Assembly: GCA_037447655.1 (NCBI GenBank)
Contig: JBBHKE010001322.1
Span: 1 to 64,000 of the forward strand
DNA: 64,000 nt
Reading direction: 5' to 3'
Source: Zygnema cylindricum
Lineage: Eukaryota > Streptophyta > Zygnematophyceae > Zygnematales > Zygnemataceae
Part shown: one piece after another, positions 54,463-64,000 of the stretch
How positions within the stretch are numbered: the stretch's first letter is position 1
Layout of the letters: every line of letters starts with the position of its first letter
Position numbers and translations under genes: made by a program
The notes under the pieces: model-generated
What the model was told of the DNA's origin: nothing
Database searches by the model: none
What the model saw: only the letters and a program-made list of their open reading frames with translations

Positions 54463-55545
54463 GGACTACACTCGGAAGCCCCACACACTACCCCTCAAAC
54501 AGTTGTATTTCAGACACCACAGATTACTCCAATATTAACAGAATCACGTCAAACTGCTCCAATAGGCAGAATACCATAAACAATATAATCTCCCAAAGTT
54601 ACAGCTAAATCCTCAACGGCATCTAGAAGATATAAGCTCCACAGTTTCACAAAAACAGCTGACAGCTTCACAAACTAACCACTTTGACTACTCACAGAAT
54701 CTTACAGAGAAATTGGAATACAATGAAACTTCACACAAATATATATTCTATATCATAAAATAACTCCACAAATTTTCACATGAAAGAACCAAACAAAGTG
54801 ATCACACCAACAGGTCAAAGATGCAGAAATTAGTCTGCCATTGCTTTGATAAACTTGACTGTGATACTCAAAATATTCTAAGTCCTACAAGTTATACTCA
54901 GAGAGTTCACTACTGAATGTACGGAGGCATACCAGCCGTACGGTATCTGCCATCTTGCTAAACTATTGTAAGTATACCTGAATAGTTCGAGGTATGTCAG
55001 ACCGAACAAATCTACACTAATAACTAATTAGCAAAAAGACAAACCTATGTTGTACATAATATTTACACCGACATCTCCACAATCTTCGTACGTCAAAAAC
55101 CAAGCTACCACTAAGTAACCACTAAACAAATATCATTACTCAAAATCTATACTAGTTACATTATCTGTAACTGCGTCAGCTGCTTTGTCCTTGCAAATCA
55201 TATCAAGGTAAACGCAGCTGCGTTGACTTGTCTTCGTCGCAGCTGCTCCGTACCGGCGGTGCATATTCATCCAGAATAACCGCAGTTGCGTAGTCTTGTC
55301 TACGTCGCAACTGCGCCGTACCGGCGGTGCTTGTTTCAATATTTTGTTTATTCCACATCGGATCGCTTCGCGAGCCGCCGTCCATTTGTAAATGCTTGTA
55401 CACACCACTAAGTGAGTCTTTTACATCACTTAAGTTATATCCGTTCGTTCGCTCCCCCAATCCATAAATCCATTCGAACCTTCACATTAAATTCAATAGC
55501 GCATGAACTATCGCGTACCCACGAAACAAACTTTTCAAAACAACA
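54437..55545 (-). repeat. Right (5') LTR of gag-only array (1,109 bp)
   Basis: TGTTGTACTTTGGCC to AAAACAACA. Its clean right end, followed by unrelated sequence, defines the true LTR boundary for the family. Confidence 0.85.
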
Positions 55546-56670
55546 TAACAGTGTTATCCCAATAAATTTCGGGAATTGATCATGACACAGGATTTTTTTG
55601 GTTACGCACAGTCACTTACGTCACTTTTTCAAAAATTGTATGTTTGAAGTACATATTGGTACAAATAAAGTACCGTTGAGTAAAATTTTGACGGTCAATC
55701 GGTTAAACTTTCAAAATATTGTTTGAACCGCTTAAAGTTTTTCCGCGCTTGCGGACGTTGACCGTCATAATAAAATTAGCAATTCACGCGGCCGACGAAC
55801 GTTTACGGTAACAAAATTGCGGCAACCACATGTAAATAAAATGGTTGCAGGCAGTCACTCTTTGTCTTTACGTGAGCTCCACGGTGAGAGCACTTAGCTG
55901 CAAAATTGAAATTTAATTGTCCAAGCGTTACATTGAACTTAGACGCAAAATGAAACGAAACCTCTTTAGGCTGTTGGCGCATACAAAAAAAGTTTCAAAT
56001 AAACTCTCAACCATGTTTATAACTCAAATTTGTGTTTGCCCTAACAATAATTTCGTTTAATAAACAATATTCATTATTAACTTCACAAGAACATTAAAAA
56101 AAATCCCTCAAATAAGTTTGCAACACAAATTTGTGTTTTCGTTAGTGTAACAGTAAGAGTGGATCGAACTTCGTCGTAAATGAGTATTAAAAAAATAGGA
56201 ATATAAAATTATAAATTTGGTAGACGTCCGCGAAAGAATCGCGCGATTTGGAGTTTTAATTCAAAAGATAAAGCGATGGGTGTATTTAGGTGACAACCCG
56301 GGGTCAAACTAGCAAATGGGTATTATTGAAACAACTAAATGGTAAAATTAGTACTGAAATTTTGCGTGTATGTTTCATAAAGTATTAGTGAGACATTTAG
56401 TCGTTTAGTGTGCACGGTAGTTCGTTTTGCACAATTTTTAGTAAAAAAAGTCACTTTCACTTAATGGAATTTGGTAGGTAGTTTCGTGTGCGAAATTTGC
56501 GACGCACGTTCGTGCGAAGTCACGTTTCGTTTGGCGCGCACTTTTGCACGTAAATGTTATGTAGTGAAACGTGGAGATTGATTGGTTGGTAAATTCTACG
56601 TAGTTAGTAAGAGATTTCGCACGCTTTTGCATTAGTCAGTCTGAGTCCTTGCTGATCAATGATTGGCCCA
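55546..56670. other. No recognisable feature
   Basis: AT-rich sequence with short frames only. No domain, RNA gene or repeat pair recognised. Confidence 0.4.
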
Positions 56671-57119
56671 TGTAAAACCTTTTCAAAGGAGCGTTGACTC
56701 TAGACTGGCTAGTTCGGGGCGATGATGGATGAATAGTGACATCTAAGAGAAAAGTAAACATCTTTTCATTTAGAAAAGTTTGGAGAAATTTTGACTGATC
56801 GTGGTTTTGAGCGATTAAAACCAAATTGGAGCATTGGCATTTTGGCACTGAAATCTCTTACAAAATAAGTGGTGTTTTAGTAGTTAAGAGATAGAATATT
56901 TAAGAGTGGAGAGTAGTGGAAAAGACTTTAATAAGAAGGGTTGAGCCACGAGGGCAAGGGACCGAGCTAATGTTATTAGGACAAAAGCTTCTTCAAATTT
57001 AAAGTTTATCCTTATATGAGTGCTTTCCAATATGGATGTGTATTTTCCAATGTGTGGAATGAGTGGTTGAAAAGGGTTGTCGTAATAGGATATTCTGAGA
57101 GGTATGAGATCCTGTTACA
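56671..57119 (+). repeat. Possible gypsy LTR (449 bp)
   Basis: Begins TGTAAAACC and ends CCTGTTACA, one base before a primer-site-like AATGG/ATGGTATCAAAG region (57121). The size is close to the gypsy LTR at 44606. Only one copy is present, so the left end is inferred from TG/CA ends. Confidence 0.35.
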
Positions 57120-58330
57120 TATGGTATCAAAGTTTTGGTTAGAATCCAAGGAGAAGTTTCCTCACTCGAAAATCGACTGCCGTGACCGGTGAGGGTGCTC
57201 TAACCTGTGTCGGTAAAACCACAATGTGAAGTGGTAGGGGATTGGAGGGAATCTGAGTGATCACACTACCAGCGGCCGCTGGTTAGATGTGGGGCGTGCT
57301 CAGGTCGTAAAGACTAAGGCGCGGTGGGCAGCGTAGCCACCGCTGAAACTCACTCCAATTATCTAGAGGCCAAACAAACTTACCTTCTCCTACCAATGAT
57401 TCATGTGTAGAGGGAGGGCTTAAAGCCATGAATGGTGAGGATGTGAGGATTAGAGAATAAAAGATCGTGATGTAGTGGAAAATGGGAAATTTGCTAATGG
57501 GAGAGGAGGAAAGTGGAGCATTTTACTTCTTCAAGAGCAAAGGAGTCTAGAAATGACTAAAAAAATTTCAAACCCTACATTGTTATCTTTGATTGCTTTC
57601 AATTTTGCTGTTGCAAAATTTGTGAGGAAATCTTTTTACCTTTCTATTTCAATGTTTGTGAAAATTGAATTTTCACTAACTTAATTTTAATGTTTATTTG
57701 ATTTTTAAGATTTTGATATCTTTCAAAATATTTGTTAAAGAAAAGGAGGCTTGGATTGGAGAAATTTGAGGACTTCAAATATGCTGCAAACTCTTTTGGA
57801 TAATTATACTCTACCTTTCTTATTACTTGATTTCATTGGGTGATAATGGCAAATTCTGCATAGAAACGTGAAATGGAAAATGCCTTGAATGTGTTGAAGA
57901 AGCGTAGTGTGAAATTGGTCAAACGATTTAATAATCATGCTGCTGCTCTGGGTGAAACAATTTTTGAGGTGAAAGTGAATTGAAGGATGTTAAGGAAAAT
58001 GAAAATGTTTCAAATCAGAAATTGGATGAGCTAATTAATTTAATTCACACCAGAAATGATATTAATGACCAAAAGGGTGAGAATGATAAGAGAAACGCAA
58101 ATTTTAGGGAGGATGATCACGATAGACCTAAGACGATAACAGATGTGAAATTGTCTATCACTAAAGCACCATCATTTGATGATAAGAATATTGATGAGTT
58201 AGATGCTTGGATTTTTCATATGGAGTATTATTTGGAATCTATAAATTATGATCGTGATGATAACATCCACATTAGATGTCTACATCCACTACGACTGCTA
58301 GTTCTCCTCCTGCAAAAGTGGTTGTAGAAC
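57120..58330 (+). pseudogene. gag: Ty3/gypsy leader and gag fragment
   Basis: TGGTATCAAAGT at about 57122 resembles the standard primer site. After about 700 bp of leader, a broken frame starts at 57845 (MANSA, stop, KREMENALNVLKKRSVKL). A 115-codon frame from 57980 then contains KLSITKAPSFDDKNIDELDA and WIFHMEYYLESINYD, the start of the Retrotrans_gag capsid (LPxFDGxDPxxWxxxxExYF). It ends at about 58327 against the family 3 LTR fragment. Confidence 0.65.
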
Positions 58331-58332
58331 AA

Positions 58333-58915
58333 TAGAAAATAGTAGTACTTTACCTACGAAAAAACTGTACCTAAGAGGTATGTCCAAAAACCAAATAACA
58401 CTAGAAACTAAACATACTTAATCACACAAAACATTAATATATTGTCATACAACCAATATTACACAAATTTATTCAAATAGTAGTGGTACAAATATTCTCC
58501 GCTTGTTGAGTCATCAATGTCGGATGCGTCTATTTAGCTGTTGCAAACACACCTCTCAGCTTAGTCACTTTTATTCTTCTTATAAATCTCGTCCATCGAC
58601 TTTAATTATATCAACCATGGTTTCCTTGCCCCGTATAGGACCATTTCCAAAATAGCCTCTCTTTTCCTCGTATGTTAAATCATCTGACTTTGTCTGTCCG
58701 GCATGTGACACGTGGAACTACTCGCCCGTGACTTTTTACAATATCTGCACGTTTATGTGGTGAGGATGCGTGATCACGTAAAGTACACTACACTCTCCAG
58801 TACTTTTGCTAATGTCACACTATTAGAGGTAAGTATTACAGGACAAAATATATTCTAAGTTCTAAACTTCCTCTCACACTCATATTTACTAACGCTTAAA
58901 GCTTTCCAAAATCAA
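58333..58915 (-). repeat. 3' LTR fragment of family 3 copy B
   Basis: Matches 63470-64000, including AAAAACCAAATAACAC and AATCTCGTCCATCGACTT. Ends ATCAACA before CTCTCC, the purine-tract side. The terminal about 370 bp on the left are missing. Confidence 0.75.
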
Positions 58916-59931
58916 CACTCTCCAAAAACTTTTGACTCAGCTAGTCACTAAGTCCTACTACATCTGTGCAATACTTGAACTTAGGAGCAAGAAGAGCATT
59001 AGTCATCATATCGATAATCATTTTTGCATCCGAAAAATAACATAATTAAATAACCTTGGAAAACACTTTTTCTCTTACAAAGTGTAATCTTACATCCATG
59101 TGCTAACTTTTGAAGTGGTGACTTGGGTTGGAGGCAATAGCAAAGGCTACCTAGGTGTCACACGTGATCATTTGAGGGCCAACCTACATGTATCCCAGTT
59201 CTTCCATCATGCAGAACTCGTTGCCATGTATTTTGACTTTATTGTAGATTGTGCCGTGACCTTTTTAAACTTGCTGCTCTAGCAGCAAGTCCTGTTCCCA
59301 ATTTGCTGAATGAATCGAGTACTGGATTTCAGGCTTAGCATGTCGCCAAACTCGCATCACTCCGTATTTGTAGTTTTACTTCTCCTCTGCCTAGTGTTAT
59401 CTCTAGTGCCTTGAATAACCATTTGCTGCCAATCGCTTTTTGGTCCGAAAGAAGGTCCACAAGCTTCCACGATTAAGCCTCCATGATCGACTCAATTTTG
59501 TTGTTTGTTGCATTGATCCATTGATTCCAATCTGGTGATGAGAAATCCTATTGGATGGTCAGAGGCTCCCTCAAGGATGCAAAGTAGGCAAAGTGGAAGC
59601 TTGCTTGCAGCCGACCACTGTATTGTCTTCCCCCAAAAACTATGAGGTTGAAATCGTCAAACTATGGCTTTCCTCTTTGGTCTCTAGCTGGAATTTGCAT
59701 AATCTAATTGCATTTGACCAGGCTATAACTGAACTGTTGGAGGATCTCGATGAACCTCTGAACTCGGTGTTGGAACCGGAGGTCTTTGCGCTTGTCATCA
59801 ATTACATATTCCAACATTTTTTGCTGCTTTTGATGGTGTGTCATTTTGAATAAATCCATTGAGTCATGTTCATCCTTGACAATGATATTCCTTGCCACAA
59901 CTATCTTCTGATTTTCAACAAAAATGACCTT
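58916..59931 (-). pseudogene. pol: Family 3 RNase H end, RT piece and integrase C-terminus
   Basis: Minus-strand pieces: a degenerate RNase H carboxy end near 58930-59060 (IDMMTNALLAPKFKYCT), then, after a deletion, SWKLVDLLSDQKAIGSKW (about 59420-59480), the reverse transcriptase start, then the integrase tail YKVIFVENQKIVVARNIIVK with DEHDSMDLF, cut at the solo LTR. Confidence 0.7.
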
Positions 59932-59936
59932 ATACC

Positions 59937-60985
59937 TGCAACTCTGAGACCTCCATAGGTCCTCAGAATGGTCAGATTGCAAGAAGCCTCTAGGATAACC
60001 CTGAACCCTTATTGTTTCAGCAAGAATAACTTCCACCCTGGAAGACAAAAACCCCGACCACCTTCACCTCTGTGAAGGCAAGACTCCCCAAAGTCGATAG
60101 CAAGTAGAATCTCTGAATTTGCTCCCCTGAGCACTAAGTTATGGAGGGTCAAAGTTGACCTTTTGTATAGAAGCTCTCTGGAGAGAGGATCCTATCTACT
60201 AATTTTTGTAAGTCCTATCCCTCTCACAGACTCTATCTACTAATGTAAGGAGCCAATCATATTACACTTTCGTACACAAAAGTACAGCTGCCAGTGTACT
60301 TTCTGTACGGACATTATACGACATGCCCTAAATCTCGACATGTGGTATATCCGGATTTGCTCTCTTAATCCTCGGAGATGCCGCTCTCCAATGTTATTCT
60401 GCCACGTGTCATCCGATGTGGCGATGACCAAAAACCGGTGAAATCCTCTTCCGCGATCTCGGCATTCATTTCGGTCGTCCGATGTAAATGCACATTTAAT
60501 CGTAGCCGTAATAAATACCTGCGCGGTATTCGTTTCGCTATTGAAACAAATGCGCGGTACATGTTTCTTGTCCGTACCTTGATTCGTACTTTTACATTTC
60601 TGGATCTATGTATCTCGTAACCCGTTGTAGTTAAATGAATTATCCTACGCGGTAATGTTTTAATTACATATCACTAGATCTAGACTTAACGGATAAGGCT
60701 ACCGGCTACCAGCTGCTCACTGTTAGGCAGGTACCAGGATCAAATCTTGCATGCAGAATATATCCTTTTAGTAAATAAACCCCTAATAGTAAATAAACTA
60801 ATATATTTCCCGTAAACTTCTTGAGAGCCTAGGTAGCCATGGCTCTAGCTTCCTCTCCAATTTCCCAGTGACTGCGACAAATTTGAGAGTGGGAGAGAGA
60901 AGTTAGAGATAGACTGCCTCGGTATCTTTCTATATTTCTATTTAGACCTTGAAAATACTTAAAAAACAGACCATTAATTTCTACA
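59937..60985 (-). repeat. Solo LTR with target duplication ATACC
   Basis: A complete LTR of the element 3/4 family in minus orientation: plus-strand ends TGCAACTCTGAG and TTTCTACA. Perfect 5-bp duplication ATACC at 59932-59936 and 60986-60990. It splits the integrase codons of family 3 copy B. No interior remains, as expected after LTR-LTR recombination. The 1,049-bp length equals the full LTRs elsewhere. Confidence 0.95.
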
Positions 60986-60990
60986 ATACC

Positions 60991-63086
60991 ATTTGGAGTG
61001 ATCATCATCTCCCAACAAAATTCCCAATAATCCTTTAGGTTCCATTTACTATCTATCTTTAGATGTATTTAAAATGAAGCATTTAGTACCAAAAAATTAG
61101 AAATGACTAACATCAAGTTTTTTGCCAGTCCAGAATTCCTAAGGAGTAGTCTCTAGTGATCGTGAACTTATCCTGTTCTTTATATTGACAACACAATTAA
61201 GGGCTTTAGCCTAGAATTTTGGTTCTACGTCTTTATCTGCAAGCATGGACATATAACTCTTTGTTATTGTTTTCTTTAGTATTTTTGATACCCTAGTTTG
61301 TTTCGTTGAATATAAAATAGTCAGCTGATGATTTATACCACCCTTTAGGAAAATGTTTCAAACTCTTTGGACTTATATTCGCCGCCGTTGTCAAATTTGG
61401 GTTCCAAAATTGGCAAAACATGTCGTTTCTCCCCCCATGCTTTATAGTTTTGGAGTGGCCGAACACCTCATTTTTGTCTTTCATGAAGTAAACTTTAGTA
61501 AACCTTGAAAAAACATTTGTAAAAGTAACCATATACTTCATCCCCTCGGCACATGGTACCTTTGGAGATTTGAAAACACCAGAATGAATAAGTTGCAATA
61601 GTTTCGTAGACCAATGTTCAAATTTTTATTAGAACCGCAATCTATGTAGTTTTCCTAATGCACAGCACTCATATGTTTTAATTAGCTGATTTTTAGGAAA
61701 GACACCCTCTACTTTACCAGCATGTACCATCTTTTTCAAACCGTCATAGTTTACATTGCCTAATCTTTTATGCCAAAACTCATCTGAATGTAAGGCATTG
61801 GAATGCAGAACATCATTTTCATTTTTATCAACCATATTTAAATGGTACATTTTGATGTCATCTTTAGTGCCTGTGGCAACAACTTTGCCATTCTTACTAA
61901 CAATTTGCCGACCATGTTTCAAATTAACTTCAAAGTCTTTACTCTCTATCAAAGAAGTGGAAAACATATTTTTCTTAAAGTTTGAGACAAATATAACATT
62001 ATGGAGAGTCTTTTCAAATGCCTTGTCTTCTATATCAACTAGTAAGGATACATGACATATAACACGAGTTTAAACACTCATTTCACACGCATAATAAATA
62101 TTATTTTCAGGTGTGGATTTTAGATTTCTAAAAATTGCCTTGTTCCAGCACATGTGGAACTCCTATATCTTTTATCCATCTAGTGTCATTCGAGCCCTCT
62201 ATTGCTACCGCCATAGCAAATAAATCCGCCTCTTCTTATTCAGAGAAGCTTAGAGACTCATCTTGGTGACTTAAAGAAGACGAAAATAGTGCATTTCCAC
62301 GAAGAGTAGGCCCCGTGATTCTTTGGTCAAACTAGCTCTATTGCCATCCCGACCAATATAAACCTGTTTCGTTATCTTTTTTAAGTTTATGAAAGAACTT
62401 ATAGCCATGAATTCTTTCATTACAATAAAAACACGCATTTGAATACTATCTAGTCCCTCCTTGATTAAACTGTTTATACTGATGCTGATTCTGATTAAAC
62501 TGATTTATTTGCTGATTAAATTTAGTCTTTTTCTCAAAGTTTGTATTAAAGGCCTCTACTTGTTATCCTCCACTGATAATTTTAATATTAGCTTTTTCTT
62601 TTTGTATCAGATTAATCGTTTTATCTTGTTGTTGGAGCTTATCAAAAGCTCATTTTATACTACTAGCGAGACCCTTCATTAGCAATACAGCCTGTTAAAA
62701 CTGGGAAAATGTACCCCCTTCACAAGCATATGTATCGATAAAATTTGAAATTTCCTACTATACTCTGCAATTGTGCTACCTGTGTATTTATAATCCCAAA
62801 TTTGACGAGCTAAGAGGAGCTCTTCCTAGACATTATATTTCTCATAATCATTTTTGTGAGATTACCCAACATCAATTGCATTTTTCATTTTGATCCGAGA
62901 CATAGCTAAGTCCTCTGTGAGACAAAATTTTAGAATACAACGAGCTTGTGAATTTTTCTTAGACCAAGATTGATTTGTTTCCGCCAAAGAGCCTTCCAAA
63001 ATTTCCAAAAGATTGACATTTTCGAGTTTCCACCATATCCGCCAAATAAATATATTTTTCTACTGTGAAGATAGGAATTCTTGTTG
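60991..63086 (-). pseudogene. gag-pol: Family 3 gag-protease-integrase remnant, copy B
   Basis: Integrase: FWHKRLGNVNYDGLKKMV (61629-61967), CCALGKLHRLRF, GVFKSPKVPCAEGMKYMVTF (61293-61598). Protease and gag are readable only in short pieces (62140-63080), with the zinc knuckle region near 62400. Many stops and frame changes; older than copy A in gag. Confidence 0.75.
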
Positions 63087-63100
63087 ACAGGCCCATGACC

Positions 63101-64000
63101 TATTGTTCTACGACCACCGGTGCAGGTGAAGCAGTAGCAGTAGTAGTAGAAGTAGACATGATACACTCGCAGAAGTTATCAAGAATCCAAATAAAAAGTT
63201 GTTTTCCAAATCTCACCTGATCTCACAAAAATTTCAAAACTTTATCAAACTATACCAGAGTATAGAATATAAAAAAAAATAACAACTCCCAAAGTTTTAG
63301 CACAATTTATCTAAAGTAACCAAAAATATGATGCTCATAAGTTTCCCAAAAACTGTTTGCAGGTTTCACAATCTAGAAGTTTGGATACAAATATTTTTTA
63401 AGTCCTAAGTCTTATAATCACATTGAGTATCTATTTCTAATTGTCATATTACATAGTAATATTTGAAATAGTAGTATTGTACGTGCGAAGGAAGTGTACC
63501 TGAGAGGTACGTCTAAAAACCAAATAACACAAAAAACTAAACATGCTTCATCACAGTAAATATTAATCTACTGTCGTTCAACCAACATTATACAAATATA
63601 TTCAAATAGTGGCCGTACAAATATTTACCGCTTGTTGAGTCATCAAAGTCTAGATACGACCATCCAGCTATTGCAAAAACATTTGCCAGCTTAGTCACTT
63701 ATGGTCCCGCTATGAATCTCGTCCATCGACTTCAAGTATATCAACCATCATTGCGTTGTCTCGTATAGAACCATTTCCAAAATAGCCGCTCTTCTCCTTG
63801 TCTATTAGATCATCCGACTTCGTCTGTCCAGCTTGTGACACGTGGAATTGCTCGCCCGTGACTTTTTACAATATGTGCATGTTTATATGGTGACGACGCT
63901 TGTTCGTGTAAAGTACAATACAGTGTCCTGTACTTTTGCTACTGTCACACTATTAGAGGTAAGTATTACAAGATATTAGACAAAATATATTTTAGATTCT
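63101..64000 (-). repeat. 5' LTR of family 3 copy B, running off the window
   Basis: Starts next to a degenerate primer site (minus GGTCATGGGCC). On the minus strand the gag start MSTSTTT is encoded inside the LTR at about 63159, about 58 bp from its end. Homologous to 27663-28560. Confidence 0.75.

Larger units (their letters stand above)
46564..55545 (-). mobile_element. Tandem gag-only LTR array (LTR-int-LTR-int-LTR)
   Basis: Three LTRs (46564-47730, 50507-51617, 54437-55545) alternate with two closely similar interiors (47731-50506, 51618-54436). Each interior has an anticodon-arm primer site next to its right LTR and a purine tract (minus AAATTTTCGGGGGAG) next to its left LTR. Each encodes only gag with a long charged tail; no protease, integrase, reverse transcriptase or RNase H is seen. 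This fits non-autonomous gag-only elements (TR-GAG) fused in tandem by recombination through a shared LTR. Outer flanks (ACTTT and TAACA) do not match. Confidence 0.85.
58333..64000 (-). mobile_element. Copia family 3, copy B, minus strand
   Basis: Partial 3' LTR (58333-58915), 3' end of RNase H, a small piece of reverse transcriptase, integrase split by a solo LTR (59937-60985), protease and gag, primer site remnant and a 5' LTR from 63101 running beyond the window. Many stops; internal deletion of most of reverse transcriptase. Confidence 0.8.

Noticed and set aside
55541-55550. Target duplication TAACA for the gag-only array
   Set aside because: The left flank before 46564 is ACTTT, so no match is present.

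Overview
This window looks like a transposon-rich stretch of a land-plant nuclear genome. Three things point that way: an AT-rich background with almost no intact host gene, the carboxy-terminal half of a plant-type (CYP71-clan-like) cytochrome P450, and primer binding sites that match the plant initiator tRNA-Met. The species cannot be told from the sequence; a bryophyte is a guess only. There is a 10-base gap (N) at 35219-35228.

Layout. 1-1478: no recognisable gene. 1479-7520: a nest of DNA transposons. A 445-bp hAT-like deletion derivative (1487-1931) and a 4.5-kb hAT-like parent (1954-6498) each have perfect 8-bp target duplications. A 770-bp Harbinger-like element (2564-3333), tandem repeats and several short inverted-repeat elements lie inside or beside them. 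7909-8025: GGGA microsatellite. 8026-24726: three Ty1/copia elements. Element 1 (8026-18282) is interrupted by a young non-autonomous element 2 (10075-14377, target duplication AGTTG), and its 3' LTR is interrupted by the nearly intact element 3 (18283-24726). 24727-28560: a minus-strand copia of a third family. 28981-30160: Ty3/gypsy debris. 30650-35411: LTR remnants, a possible miniature LTR element and a short inverted-repeat element. 35663-36673: the P450 pseudogene, broken by one amber codon. 37430-42794: a 5'-truncated copia (element 4). 42795-46563: minus-strand gypsy and copia fragments. 46564-55545: a tandem LTR-internal-LTR-internal-LTR array of a gag-only element. 56671-58330: a gypsy gag fragment. 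58333-64000: a second copy of the third copia family, interrupted by a solo LTR (59937-60985, target duplication ATACC).

Common mechanism. Several otherwise different copia families here share one design. The primer binding site is complementary to the anticodon stem-loop of initiator tRNA-Met (the half-tRNA priming known from Drosophila copia and yeast Ty5), not to its 3' end. The gag frame starts inside the 5' LTR, as in yeast Ty1, and runs in frame through the primer binding site. The LTR leader holds a series of short hairpins with AGGG-type loops; one of these shows a three-way compensatory change between families. Two non-autonomous derivatives (element 2 and the gag-only array) keep the LTRs, primer site and gag but have lost protease, integrase and reverse transcriptase, so they would need proteins from elements such as element 3. 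All analyses are by eye; no database search was run.
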